A stretch of DNA of 64,000 nt, taken from contig NZ_JACVFB010000006.1 in the NCBI RefSeq assembly GCF_014529945.1, positions 186,001 through 250,000 of the forward strand, read 5' to 3'. Shown piece after piece: positions 1 to 9,077 of this stretch (position 1 is the stretch's first letter; every line of letters starts with the position of its first letter). The notes under the pieces were generated by a model. It was not told the DNA's origin, ran no database searches, and was given only the letters and a program-made list of their open reading frames with translations. Origin of the DNA: Chitinophaga varians. GTDB lineage: Bacteria; Bacteroidota; Bacteroidia; Chitinophagales; Chitinophagaceae. The position numbers and the translations under genes were made by a program.

Positions 1-1
1 C

Positions 2-2593
2 AAACCGATCACCGTATCGTTGTATGCCGGCGCCGGCACACAGGCGAAAACAACCGACTACAGCGGGCTGCCGTCACAGGTGACCATCCCGGCACTGCAA
101 CCGGACGTAAACTTCACCGTAAAAGCGGAAAGTGATAATATCATCGAGAAAGACGAGCTGTTGCAGCTGGTAGCCGCACCGAAAAATATGAACGGCATGA
201 AGGGTGATACCCTCCCCCTGATCATACAGGATGTGACCCGTCTGGACCCGAACAACCTGAAAGTACAGGTGAAGATTGATTCTACTATCCTGCACGAAGG
301 CAGCACTTCTGCTGTAACAGTAGGATTTGTGAACAGCCTGATTTCCTCCGAAGAAGACATCACGATCAATATCAACCGTGATGCCGCTTCCACCGCAGAT
401 GATGCCGATTATAGCGGCGTACCGTCTGCCGTAACACTGCCGGCGCTGACTAACAATAAGGTATATACGTTGCAGATGATCAATGATAATGTGCTGGAAG
501 GAGATGAAACCCTGCAACTGAGCGCCCAGCTGGTGACACCGGGTTATACCCTTATTCAGCCCACCCCGGTATTGATTCCGGAAACCGGTGATATGAGCGT
601 GCACCTGGTAAAAGATAAAGATGCCGCAGAACCAGCCACCAATGGTGGTTATATCATCAAGTTGCCAGGCACCAGCACCGCTGCCGCCGATGTGAAAGTA
701 GTATTCTATGTAAGCAGCATTGCCGGAACTACCAACATTGCACCGATACAGACATCTGCTACCATCTTACAGGGACAAAACAGTGTAACCGTTCCCGTGA
801 ACGTGATCGACAACCGCGTGATCGAAGGAGACGAGCAGGTGAAAGCGGCCCTTATGCTGGCACAGATGAAACGGTTCAATAAAAACATCGGATTGGATGT
901 GAATGACCTGGACACGGTACGCCTGACAGTATTCGATGATGAAAGTTATGCTACCGGCCCCAAAGCTACTGCCCGTGAAATGATGGTAGAGAAAACAGCC
1001 GATGCGTCTGAACCGAGTACACCAGGTTATTTCAGGGTACATTTCACCGATACGCAACTGACCGCCGTAAAAGACGTGACCGTAACTTATCAGGTGAGTG
1101 GTAACGCCACACCGGATGCCCGTTACCGTAAACTCAGCGGTACCACCGTAATTCAGGCCGGTAAAAACTTTGCTGATATTCAGGTGGACCCGATTGACAA
1201 TACCATTGTGGAAGGCGATGAAAATGTACAGGTACAACTGAAAACCGTTACCGGTAATATCCCGGGCGTCACCTGGCCATTGTCTGCCCAATCTCAGGCC
1301 GATGTGCTGATACATGACAACGATACGCTGGTGGTATCTATTATTAACGACGGCCTGCCGGTAGATGAAGGTAAACCGGTTACTTTCAGTATCCGTGCTG
1401 TGAACACCGCCGCGCGTGATCTGCCTGTCCGCTTCCAGGTGGAACAGGATGCCGCACGTAGCTTCACCGCTGCCGGCGCCACCGTAAATGGTAATACCAT
1501 CACGGTGGTGTTACCTGCGCTTCGCACTTCGCAGGACTTTACCCTGACCGCGGTAGATAATGATACCAACGACGATGACGGCTTCCTGAAAGCGACCATC
1601 CTGCCATATGTAGGCGGCAGCGGAACACCGATCTACAAAGCAGGGGCTAACGCTTCCGCACAAACGGTTATCCACGACAACGACCCGCTGACACTGGCCT
1701 TTGCCGCAGAAAAATTCAGTGTGAAAGAAGGAAACAAAGGCGAGAACACGCCACTCAAATTTGTGGTGAAAATGAACCGCAGAAGCTCCAGGGATATCAC
1801 CATTAACTATGATTTTGAAGAATCCACGGAGGGCGTAAGTTACCCTTACCTGGACTTCAAAGCCACGCCTGGGACAGACTTCGACAATACGGTTAAACAG
1901 GCGAAAATACCTGCGTTCCAGTCAGAAGGAGCCGTGGTAGTGAACATCATCGGGGATGATGCATTTGAGCAGAACGAAACGTTTATCGTGAAGATGCAGA
2001 CCGTGTCTGTGGCTTCCGGTCAGAATACACCAGTGATGGGTGATCCGGTTAAAGCCACCGGTGTAATCCTTAACGATGATCCGATGTGTAAAACCTGTGA
2101 TACGGACGGCGATGGCCTGACAGATGAACAGGAAGACATCAACGGCAACGGTGATCCGTTTGACGACGATACCGATGGCGATGGTATCCCCAACTTCCTG
2201 GACCTTGATTCTGATGGCGATGGTGTTCCGGATTCCGTGAGCCGCTTCCATCTCGACAACAACCGGAAGATCGACTACCTCGACGGGCGTGACGGTAAGA
2301 TCAAAGTGCATCCGGCCATCTCTCCGAACAACGACGGACAGGGCAATGACCTGATGTATGTCCAGAACATTGAGAAGTTCCCGAAAAACGAAGTAGTGGT
2401 ATTTAATCGTTGGGGCGGTACCGTGTATAAGACAAGTAATTACGATAATAAATCCAATAGTTTCAAAGGCAAGTCCAATACCGGCGGCCAGTCAGGCGCC
2501 GATGTGCCGGATGGCTCTTACTTCTACCAGATCCAGATCTGGGTAGATGGCAGGGTAGAACGGTATACCGGATTTATTGTCATCAAACGTTGA
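2..2593 (+). CDS. Giant Calx-beta adhesin, T9SS type B cargo (5' truncated)
   Basis: The reading frame is open from the first bases, so the gene begins upstream of the window; 863 residues are visible. At least six Calx-beta type domains of about 100 residues follow each other, each ending in an acidic turn such as IHDND, FDDES or LNDD. They are followed by Asp/Gly-rich thrombospondin type 3-like calcium repeats (DTDGDGLTDEQ, DTDGDGIPN, DSDGDGVPD). The last ~85 residues match the gliding-motility-associated C-terminal domain (CHU_C, type B sorting signal): VHPAISPNNDGQGND, VVVFNRWGGTVYK, DGSYFYQIQIWVDG, GFIVIKR. By family knowledge this domain directs export by the type IX system, so the protein is probably a calcium-stabilised surface adhesin. 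The next gene encodes a PorP/SprF protein, the partner class that type B cargo usually needs. Domain class is confident; adhesive role is inferred. Confidence 0.9.
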   Translation, partial: KPITVSLYAGAGTQAKTTDYSGLPSQVTIPALQPDVNFTVKAESDNIIEKDELLQLVAAPKNMNGMKGDTLPLIIQDVTRLDPNNLKVQVKIDSTILHEGSTSAVTVGFVNSLISSEEDITININRDAASTADDADYSGVPSAVTLPALTNNKVYTLQMINDNVLEGDETLQLSAQLVTPGYTLIQPTPVLIPETGDMSVHLVKDKDAAEPATNGGYIIKLPGTSTAAADVKVVFYVSSIAGTTNIAPIQTSATILQGQNSVTVPVNVIDNRVIEGDEQVKAALMLAQMKRFNKNIGLDVNDLDTVRLTVFDDESYATGPKATAREMMVEKTADASEPSTPGYFRVHFTDTQLTAVKDVTVTYQVSGNATPDARYRKLSGTTVIQAGKNFADIQVDPIDNTIVEGDENVQVQLKTVTGNIPGVTWPLSAQSQADVLIHDNDTLVVSIINDGLPVDEGKPVTFSIRAVNTAARDLPVRFQVEQDAARSFTAAGATVNGNTITVVLPALRTSQDFTLTAVDNDTNDDDGFLKATILPYVGGSGTPIYKAGANASAQTVIHDNDPLTLAFAAEKFSVKEGNKGENTPLKFVVKMNRRSSRDITINYDFEESTEGVSYPYLDFKATPGTDFDNTVKQAKIPAFQSEGAVVVNIIGDDAFEQNETFIVKMQTVSVASGQNTPVMGDPVKATGVILNDDPMCKTCDTDGDGLTDEQEDINGNGDPFDDDTDGDGIPNFLDLDSDGDGVPDSVSRFHLDNNRKIDYLDGRDGKIKVHPAISPNNDGQGNDLMYVQNIEKFPKNEVVVFNRWGGTVYKTSNYDNKSNSFKGKSNTGGQSGADVPDGSYFYQIQIWVDGRVERYTGFIVIKR

Positions 2594-2628
2594 GATCATT
2601 ATTGGTAAAAATATTCAAGCTGATACCT

Positions 2629-3543
2629 ATGAACAAGCGACTTATGAAAGCTTTAGGGATTGCTGTACTTTGCTGTTGCTGCTGCCTGAAAGGGTGGGCG
2701 CAGCAACAGCCGATCTACTCCCAGTATATGTTTAACGGGATGATCATTAACCCGGCATACCCTTCCATGGATGAATCCTCCAGCCTTACGGCGGTGGGCC
2801 GCAACCAGTGGGTGGGTGTGAATGGCGCGCCTAAAACAGCCACCGCCTCTTTTTATACGCCGCTGAAAGCTACCAATACCAGCCTGGGTGTGTCGCTGAT
2901 GAATGAGAAGATTACCGTTAACTCTCAGACAGGGGTGCATTTCAACGTGTCCCAACGGGTAAAGCTAAACGAAAAGCTCTACCTCGCTATGGGTATCAAG
3001 GCCGGTATGTCTCAATTCCGGGAAGACAATGCCTCTCTGTCTACCTCCGATCCGGTATTTGCCCAGAACCAGAGTTACTGGAAAACAGATGTGGGCTTCG
3101 GCTTCATGCTGTTCACCGATCACTTCTTTGTAGGCTTGTCTTCTCCCACTTTTAAAAGTTTTGACCTAGGTAACAGTGTCAACAAAGTGGTGGTGCAATC
3201 ACATTACTTTATTCAATCCGGATACCTTCTGACCATTAACGACAACGTAAAACTCAAACCCAATGTGCTATTGAGGATCGTAAAAGGCACCGGCGTGCAG
3301 TACGACCTCAATGCAAATATTCTCTTAAAAAATCTGGTATGGCTGGGCGCATCCTGGCGTTCCGAAAAAACGATGACCGGTCTTGTACAAGTGCAGCTGA
3401 ACAAGAACCTGCAGCTGGGTTATTCTTACGATACCCCGATGCAGTCAAACCTGAAAGGCGCACAAACAGTTTCCCACGAAGTAATGATCAATTATCGTTT
3501 TTCCTGGTCCAAATGGAAAGTGGTGGCCCCGCGGTACTTCTAA
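2629..3543 (+). CDS. PorP/SprF family T9SS outer-membrane protein
   Basis: This 304-residue protein starts with a signal peptide (MNKRLMKALGIAVL, a run of five Cys, then KGWAQ) and the family hallmark QQQPIYSQYMFNGMIINPAYP, in which the mature protein starts with a Gln-rich stretch followed by YSQYMFN and NPAY. The rest alternates beta-strand-like segments, as in the PorP/SprF outer-membrane barrel family of about 300-330 residues. In Flavobacterium, SprF is needed to secrete the type B adhesin SprB encoded next to it; by analogy this protein probably serves the Calx-beta adhesin just upstream. The frame stays open back to a TTG at 2590, but the ATG at 2629 gives a proper signal peptide and is preferred; ATG 2644 is a weaker option. 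The following OmpA-type gene starts 10 nt after the stop, suggesting one transcript. Confidence 0.9.
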   Translation: MNKRLMKALGIAVLCCCCCLKGWAQQQPIYSQYMFNGMIINPAYPSMDESSSLTAVGRNQWVGVNGAPKTATASFYTPLKATNTSLGVSLMNEKITVNSQTGVHFNVSQRVKLNEKLYLAMGIKAGMSQFREDNASLSTSDPVFAQNQSYWKTDVGFGFMLFTDHFFVGLSSPTFKSFDLGNSVNKVVVQSHYFIQSGYLLTINDNVKLKPNVLLRIVKGTGVQYDLNANILLKNLVWLGASWRSEKTMTGLVQVQLNKNLQLGYSYDTPMQSNLKGAQTVSHEVMINYRFSWSKWKVVAPRYF

Positions 3544-3553
3544 AAAAAATGTT

Positions 3554-5773
3554 ATGAAAACCCGATTCACGGAACGATTGCGAAATGACCAGGTTGGCCG
3601 CCTGGCATTTTTCCTGGGTATGCTGATCATGACTGGCTCCTGCTCTTTTGTTAAAGACCATACTTCCGGTAGTATGGGCAGCATGTCTAAAGTAAGAAGG
3701 GCAGAACGGTCATTCAAAAGACAGGAATATGAAAGGGCGATATCACTCTGCAATGATGTGATTAACAATGGTGGCAATGACGATGCCCGCAGGCAGGCAA
3801 AATTTCAGTTGGCCCGCATTTATTTTGAGACGCGGCAGTTTGAAAAAACGGTTAGCCTTTATGATGAACTGCTCTATAAACCCAGCGACGATGTGCTGGT
3901 AACTGATGTGACCACTTATATAGACCTGCTGAAACGTACGGGCAGAGTGGAAAAAGCCCGCCAGATCAGTGAAGTGTATGCTAAAAACTATAAAAACAAC
4001 GCCCGCTTCACCAACCTCCAGGAATCACTGGTGAATTATTATACCTTCTTTAACCGCGATTCCCTCCGGAATGTAAAGGTAGACAGCCTCCGGCTTAGCC
4101 TGCCCGGATATCAGTACGGACTGGCCCTGTACAAAGACAATATTGTTTTTCTTTCCAATGATTTTAAGAAGAATGAAGCGCAGTCTTTCTACACCAATTC
4201 CAAACTGTACATGATTTCGGAGGATGGTATTGAGCCGTTCAACAATAGCCTGAAAGGCATCTTACAGGTAGGGCCGGCATCTTTCTACGACCAGGGAAAC
4301 AGGGTGATTTACACCTCCAACCGGTTTACCGACGTAAAAAACGATAAAAATTCTTTCATCAATTATAATAACGGCACACAGCTGTTGTCTGCCACCTATC
4401 AGGAAAACCACGATGCGTGGAGCAAGCCGGTGCCGGTAAAACTGGGTAAATCTTCAGAATCATCGTCTTTCCTGCATCCATCAGTTGCTTCAAACGGTAA
4501 ACGTTTGTACTTTGCGTCCGATATGCCTGGCGGTCAGGGTGGTACAGATATCTACTATGCTGACTGGGACAAAGCGGAAAAACGCTGGAAAGCGCCTGTG
4601 AACATGGGCCCGAAGGTAAATACCAACGGCAACGAACTCTATCCGTTTATTGTGGGAGACAAATTGTTCTTTGCTTCCAACGGTTTACGGGGTTTCGGCG
4701 GACTGGACATATTCATGATCGACCTGAAGAAGCCTGATGAAGGGCCGGTACACCTGCCTTATCCTGTGAATACACAGTTCGACGATCTGAATGCGGTGCT
4801 GGACGAATCCAAATTGTTATTATACTTTACATCAGATCGTTCCGGTGTACATGATAATGACCATATCTATGTGCTGAATCTGAAGAAGAATCCTTTGAAA
4901 CAACTGGGACTGCCTTATCCCGGCAAGCCGGTAAATGACGAAGACAAAGTGCCTTATACCATGACGCAGACGGACAACCGTCAACAGCTGACTTTAGTAG
5001 GGAATAAATCCTATGATAACCTGGCTCCCGTTGTAAAAGCGGAAGACAAGCCTGCTGCACCCGCAGTAGCCAGTACAGCCGTTCCCGTTAGTGTGCCTGC
5101 CCGTGAGGTAAAAGACTATACCGAGCAGGTGGTGGACAGTTCTCCCGAGATGATACCCTGGCAGAACCTGGCCCATCCCGCGCCTGCTGTAACGCCTGCC
5201 AATGCAACGGCCACAGTGGCCACCGCGCCTAACTACGGACAAAAGACCGTTGGCGGCCAGCCGGAGCAGCTTAACTGGCAGTCGTCAGCTGCTGCGCAGC
5301 GGCATCCTTCATCTCCCGAAAAGAATAACGTGCAAACAGACAGTGCGGTCATTCACGTGAGCGCCTATACGTTATCTACTGATAGTGCCAGCGGGGCACA
5401 TGCATCGCTGTGGAGAGTGCCCGGAGCCGTTTATTTTGATCTTAATTCCTATATACCGCAGGATAAGGAATGGAGAAAGCTCGATTCCATCTTCTATATC
5501 TGGAGGGCTCAGCCTAAGCGGATGATCATCGTGAATGGACACGCAGATATTATTGGCACGGAAAAATACAACCTTGCCCTGTCCAAAAACCGGGCGGTGT
5601 ATATCCAGGAATGCCTGCTCAGTCGTGGTGTGGAAGCCGGTCGTATCCGTATCAACTATTTCGGGTCTACCCGGCCGGTACTGGTTGCCAGTCAGTATAA
5701 GCTGGATGCAGACCGGGAGAAGTTTATCCTGCAACAGGGGGTAAACAGACGGTGTGAGATCACCATACAGTAA
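3554..5773 (+). CDS. PorE-like lipoprotein: TPR, PD40 propeller, OmpA domain
   Basis: A 739-residue envelope protein. The N-terminus has a hydrophobic segment ending in MTGSCSF, consistent with a lipobox and a lipidated Cys. Residues about 40-150 look like TPR helices (RAERSFKRQEYERAISLCNDV). Residues about 190-430 hold WD40-like PD40 propeller blades (LYFASDMPGGQGGTDIYYA; LFFASNGLRGFGGLDIFM; LYFTSDRSG). A Pro/Ala/Thr-rich linker follows. The C-terminal ~110 residues are an OmpA peptidoglycan-binding domain (VYFDLNSY, GHADIIGTEKYNLALSKNRA, GSTRPV, NRRCEITI). The order TPR-propeller-OmpA resembles PorE of Porphyromonas gingivalis, though the carboxypeptidase-regulatory-like domain of PorE was not clearly seen. 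Known PorE links the T9SS outer-membrane complex to peptidoglycan; here the operon position after PorP/SprF suggests anchoring of a dedicated adhesin-export unit. It could also be a paralogue of the housekeeping PorE. Confidence 0.85.
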   Translation: MKTRFTERLRNDQVGRLAFFLGMLIMTGSCSFVKDHTSGSMGSMSKVRRAERSFKRQEYERAISLCNDVINNGGNDDARRQAKFQLARIYFETRQFEKTVSLYDELLYKPSDDVLVTDVTTYIDLLKRTGRVEKARQISEVYAKNYKNNARFTNLQESLVNYYTFFNRDSLRNVKVDSLRLSLPGYQYGLALYKDNIVFLSNDFKKNEAQSFYTNSKLYMISEDGIEPFNNSLKGILQVGPASFYDQGNRVIYTSNRFTDVKNDKNSFINYNNGTQLLSATYQENHDAWSKPVPVKLGKSSESSSFLHPSVASNGKRLYFASDMPGGQGGTDIYYADWDKAEKRWKAPVNMGPKVNTNGNELYPFIVGDKLFFASNGLRGFGGLDIFMIDLKKPDEGPVHLPYPVNTQFDDLNAVLDESKLLLYFTSDRSGVHDNDHIYVLNLKKNPLKQLGLPYPGKPVNDEDKVPYTMTQTDNRQQLTLVGNKSYDNLAPVVKAEDKPAAPAVASTAVPVSVPAREVKDYTEQVVDSSPEMIPWQNLAHPAPAVTPANATATVATAPNYGQKTVGGQPEQLNWQSSAAAQRHPSSPEKNNVQTDSAVIHVSAYTLSTDSASGAHASLWRVPGAVYFDLNSYIPQDKEWRKLDSIFYIWRAQPKRMIIVNGHADIIGTEKYNLALSKNRAVYIQECLLSRGVEAGRIRINYFGSTRPVLVASQYKLDADREKFILQQGVNRRCEITIQ

Positions 5774-5808
5774 ACCGATTTTTTTATTGCGTATATCAAA
5801 CTAACAAA

Positions 5809-8295
5809 ATGAACAAGATTGCATCACTAATGCTGTTACTGGGAATAGGCTCACAGGCCTTTGCCCAGGAAATGCCAGTTGTGTTCAACAAAAGCATGGG
5901 TGCTCCCAGGAACCAGTATCGTAAGCTGGCCATTGCGGAGAACAATGCCATTGTTGCTATCGGCGGTGGATTGGATAACGGATGTATCACCAAATTATCC
6001 TCCACGGGAAATCCTATTTACAATACCCGTTTGAACAAAGGCGGGCTGGTAGCGTACCAGGACTTATTACTGCTGCCTAAAAATGAGCTGGTGGCAGTGG
6101 GTGGCGGCACTATTGCTTATGGCAATGCCCGTATCACCAAACTGAGCGCCACGGGAGAAGTGGTATTTGATAAGAGCATTGGCAACGGCCAGGGTGGCTA
6201 CTTCACCAAAATCATTGCCGACCGTCACGGTAACTACATCACGGTAGGCGTAGACGGCAGCAAGCCTGCACAGGCCCGCATCACCAAAATGAGTGCTGAT
6301 GGAAAGATCGAGTTTGACAAAGGTTTTGGCGCACACAACGTATTTACAAACGTATTGATCGACGAAGACGAAAATATTGTGGCTGTTGGTGGAGACGTAG
6401 GAGATGGCCAGGGTAAAGCCTTTATGGTAAAAGTAGACGGTAAAGGGGAAAAACAATTTGACCTCAGCTTCGGTAAACCCGGCGCCGTATTTGAAAAAAT
6501 GCTACTGCTGGAAGACGGTTCTATTCTGGCGATGGGCGGTGGTGCCTACGGCACCGGCAATGCCAGCCGTATTGCTAAAGTAAACGCCGAAGGCCAGGTA
6601 GTATTCGATAAAGAATACAGCACCGTAGATGGTAAGTTCAACGCCATGAAAGTGAATGATCTGGGCCAGATCTTTGCCTGCGCGGAAGAAAAAGACAAAG
6701 GCCGTATCGTAAAACTGCGTCCGGATGGTACTGAGCTGTTCAACAAAGAAGTGGACGCGGCGCTCTATGCCCTGGAAGTGGGTAAAAACGGCAAAGTAGT
6801 GGCTGCTGGTGGTAACATTGGCATGAACACCGGCAAAATCGTGAAATTACTGCCCGACGGTACACAGGTTGTCAACAAAAACCTGGGTACAGTGTTCCAG
6901 CACCTGTTGCTTACCGAAGATGACGAAATGTGCGTGGTGACCAAAGAAGGATACCGCCTCATTAAACTGACACCTGATGGTGAACTGATGTTTGACAAAC
7001 AACTGGGCAAATACGATACTAAAACCACGCTTGCTTCCCTGCTGATGAGCCCTTCCGGTGAAATCCTGGCAGCCGGCGGTGGCGATGAAGACGGCAACCG
7101 TATCATTAAAATCAGCCATGGAGTATCTGTTAATGATATCGCAGTATCTGAGCCGCTCAACGGCCTGTCTAACGCTTCACTGACCATTACGCTCTCCGGC
7201 TTCCTCAGAAGCAACGGTGTTCGTACCCCGGTGAATGTGCATTACAAAACCATTCCGCATAAAGACGGCGCCGGTCAGGGTGACTTCGACATCACAGAAG
7301 GTACGATCTCTTTTGTGCCGTCCGAATTCGCTGCAGGCGCTATTATCTCCAAAACCATCCAGATACCCGTGAAAAGCGACAACCTGCTGGAAGGCAAAGA
7401 GTCTTTCCACGTGGAAATCATGGATGCGTCGGACCTGCACCTTACCAAGGCGAAAGGCGAAGTGACCATCCTCGATCAGCCGGCCATGGTGAAGTTCATT
7501 GGCGGCACCAATGGTGCGGAGCCTAATACCGATGTGGTATTCTCTGCAGGACTGTTCAAACGCGACAATACGCCGCTGGTAAATGCCACAGGCAAACCGG
7601 TGAAGCTGACCTACAAATTCGGTAACGGCACTGCTTTGCCAGGCGCTGATTTCGTCAGCAGCATCAAAGCGCCGTTTGTGATCGACAATGGCGCCAGCAC
7701 CGCCAGCCTGTCTGTGAAGGTTAAAGATGATAATCGTTTTGAACTGGCCGAGACGGTAGTACTGGTACTCAGCGAAATCAAAGCGGAAAACGAAGCGATC
7801 GTAGGGTATAATGGTGATGTGACTTCTATTTCTGCCTCCCAGTATATTCAGGACCAGGCAGCGCATATCACGCTGGTAAAACTGACCGATGCCAACGAGT
7901 CAGCTACCGCGCCGGTAAGCATGTTTAAATGTATCCTTGTAAAAGCTGCTGATGGCACTGTACAGACCAACTGCACCGGCAGCGATATCAATATCTACTT
8001 TGGAGTGGATTCCGTGAGTGCAGCCGCTTATGGCCGCAAGTTCGTGATCATGAATGGTGACATGGTGAAAATCACCGGTGACTGCGCTTTCAGCGAAACA
8101 GACATCCAGGTGGCCGTGGTAAACGACCGTATCAAAGAGTCTGATGCTGTTGTAGCCGTGAAACTGCGTGATGTGACTACCGCCAATAATGCCGGTATGC
8201 TGAAAATCTCTCCTGAGCTGAAGCTGAATAAGGCCATAGCTGTCATCCATGATGATGATAATGACGAAGGAACCGTGTTGACAGCCACCAAGTAA
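5809..8295 (+). CDS. Secreted beta-propeller and Calx-beta repeat protein
   Basis: 828 residues with a clear signal peptide (MNKIASLMLLLGIGSQAFAQ). Residues about 25-440 contain eight to nine repeats of about 45-50 residues that share the pattern RI-hydrophobic-K-hydrophobic-x-x-DG-x-x-x-FDK-x-x-G (RITKLSATGEVVFDKSIG, RITKMSADGKIEFDKGFG, RLIKLTPDGELMFDKQLG), which reads as a propeller. Residues about 450-810 hold three Calx-beta-like domains related to those of the adhesin at the start of the window. The protein ends right after a Calx-beta linker (VIHDDDNDEG) and shows no type A or type B T9SS sorting domain, unlike the adhesin. It follows the PorE-like gene by 35 nt and is probably the last gene of that unit. 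Function is unknown; a surface or periplasmic accessory of the adhesin is an inference. Confidence 0.8.
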   Translation: MNKIASLMLLLGIGSQAFAQEMPVVFNKSMGAPRNQYRKLAIAENNAIVAIGGGLDNGCITKLSSTGNPIYNTRLNKGGLVAYQDLLLLPKNELVAVGGGTIAYGNARITKLSATGEVVFDKSIGNGQGGYFTKIIADRHGNYITVGVDGSKPAQARITKMSADGKIEFDKGFGAHNVFTNVLIDEDENIVAVGGDVGDGQGKAFMVKVDGKGEKQFDLSFGKPGAVFEKMLLLEDGSILAMGGGAYGTGNASRIAKVNAEGQVVFDKEYSTVDGKFNAMKVNDLGQIFACAEEKDKGRIVKLRPDGTELFNKEVDAALYALEVGKNGKVVAAGGNIGMNTGKIVKLLPDGTQVVNKNLGTVFQHLLLTEDDEMCVVTKEGYRLIKLTPDGELMFDKQLGKYDTKTTLASLLMSPSGEILAAGGGDEDGNRIIKISHGVSVNDIAVSEPLNGLSNASLTITLSGFLRSNGVRTPVNVHYKTIPHKDGAGQGDFDITEGTISFVPSEFAAGAIISKTIQIPVKSDNLLEGKESFHVEIMDASDLHLTKAKGEVTILDQPAMVKFIGGTNGAEPNTDVVFSAGLFKRDNTPLVNATGKPVKLTYKFGNGTALPGADFVSSIKAPFVIDNGASTASLSVKVKDDNRFELAETVVLVLSEIKAENEAIVGYNGDVTSISASQYIQDQAAHITLVKLTDANESATAPVSMFKCILVKAADGTVQTNCTGSDINIYFGVDSVSAAAYGRKFVIMNGDMVKITGDCAFSETDIQVAVVNDRIKESDAVVAVKLRDVTTANNAGMLKISPELKLNKAIAVIHDDDNDEGTVLTATK

Positions 8296-8344
8296 ACCCG
8301 GCTTGAATCAATAACCGATATACGCTGTTTCAGGCAACACCTAC

Positions 8345-8372
8345 ATTCCCGCATAGATTACTATGCGGGAAT
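8345..8372 (+). terminator. Intrinsic terminator after the adhesin unit
   Basis: A 12-bp perfect stem (ATTCCCGCATAG / CTATGCGGGAAT) with an ATTA loop is followed by TTTCTTTA. It lies 50 nt after the stop of the propeller gene and is oriented to end plus-strand transcription. Confidence 0.8.
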
Positions 8373-8390
8373 TTTCTTTAATAAACTTAA

Positions 8391-8437
8391 AAGCAGCATC
8401 ATTTATATTAAAATATAAAAGATGCTGCTTTTTTTAC
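8391..8437 (+). terminator. Second intrinsic terminator
   Basis: AAGCAGCATC (8391-8400) pairs with GATGCTGCTT (8421-8430); the AT-rich interior can extend the stem, and seven or more Ts follow. It is a backup terminator directly behind the first one. Confidence 0.75.
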
Positions 8438-8542
8438 TATTTGTAAATCCACGATAATCCGTTTATCGTAGGTAATGATAGAAACAGTAATAAAATAACT
8501 CAAAATAAAAGAGTTGTGTCTTTTAATGGTTAACTTGGGAAT

Positions 8543-8574
8543 AGCCTGGTATGTCCTTACCGGGCTCTTTTTTT
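8543..8574 (+). terminator. Third plus-strand hairpin with T tract
   Basis: AGCCTGGTA (8543-8551) pairs with TACCGGGCT (8558-8566) with one G-T wobble, followed by CTTTTTTTA. The T tract overlaps the stop codon of the convergent GNAT gene. The hairpin is oriented for plus-strand transcription although no plus-strand gene lies between it and the previous two terminators, so it may end read-through or a small RNA. Confidence 0.6.
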
Positions 8575-9067
8575 ATAATGATTTCCTCATTACATAGTCT
8601 TCCATCAGATAACCATTACCGATATCGGTATCTTTCTCTGTATAGGTGGAGAATCCCATTTTCTCGTAGAAAAAGCGGGCTTTATTGTAGCGGTTTACAT
8701 CCAGTTCCAGGATGGTGGCGCCCAGTTTTTTTACCTGGCGGATAACCGTGTCCAGCAGGAAACGGCCTACGCCCTTACCCTGATAGTTCAAATCGAGGTA
8801 GATTTTATGCAGTTTATAGACACCTTCCGTATCGGTGGTGCTATAAGATGCGAAGCCGATAGGTCTTTTATCGTCCTGCAGGATGATGAACTTGTGGTTT
8901 AATTCCGCGATCTGTTTAGTGAGGGCGGCAGTGCTGTACATCATATCGATCATATAGTCGATCTGTGCAGGTTCGAGGATGCGTTGGTAAGTTGGTTTCC
9001 AGATTCTCTCAGTCAACTCCTGTATAACGGGAATGTCGGCTACTGTTGTTGATTTTACGCGATACAT
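8573..9067 (-). CDS. GNAT family N-acetyltransferase
   Basis: 164 residues from the ATG at 9067 (MYRVKSTTVADIPVIQ), the natural GNAT start; a longer open frame reaches 9286 but that part overlaps the DsbA-like gene and looks non-coding. The acetyl-CoA binding motif A is visible (KIYLDLNYQGKGVGRFLLD, with Q-x-x-G-x-G), then ELDVNRYNKARFFYEKMGF, the usual motif B ending. The family transfers acetyl from acetyl-CoA to an amine; the substrate cannot be told. It starts 10 nt after the stop of the DsbA-like gene and is probably cotranscribed with it. Confidence 0.9.
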   Translation of the reverse strand: MYRVKSTTVADIPVIQELTERIWKPTYQRILEPAQIDYMIDMMYSTAALTKQIAELNHKFIILQDDKRPIGFASYSTTDTEGVYKLHKIYLDLNYQGKGVGRFLLDTVIRQVKKLGATILELDVNRYNKARFFYEKMGFSTYTEKDTDIGNGYLMEDYVMRKSL

Positions 9068-9077
9068 GGTTTGTGTA

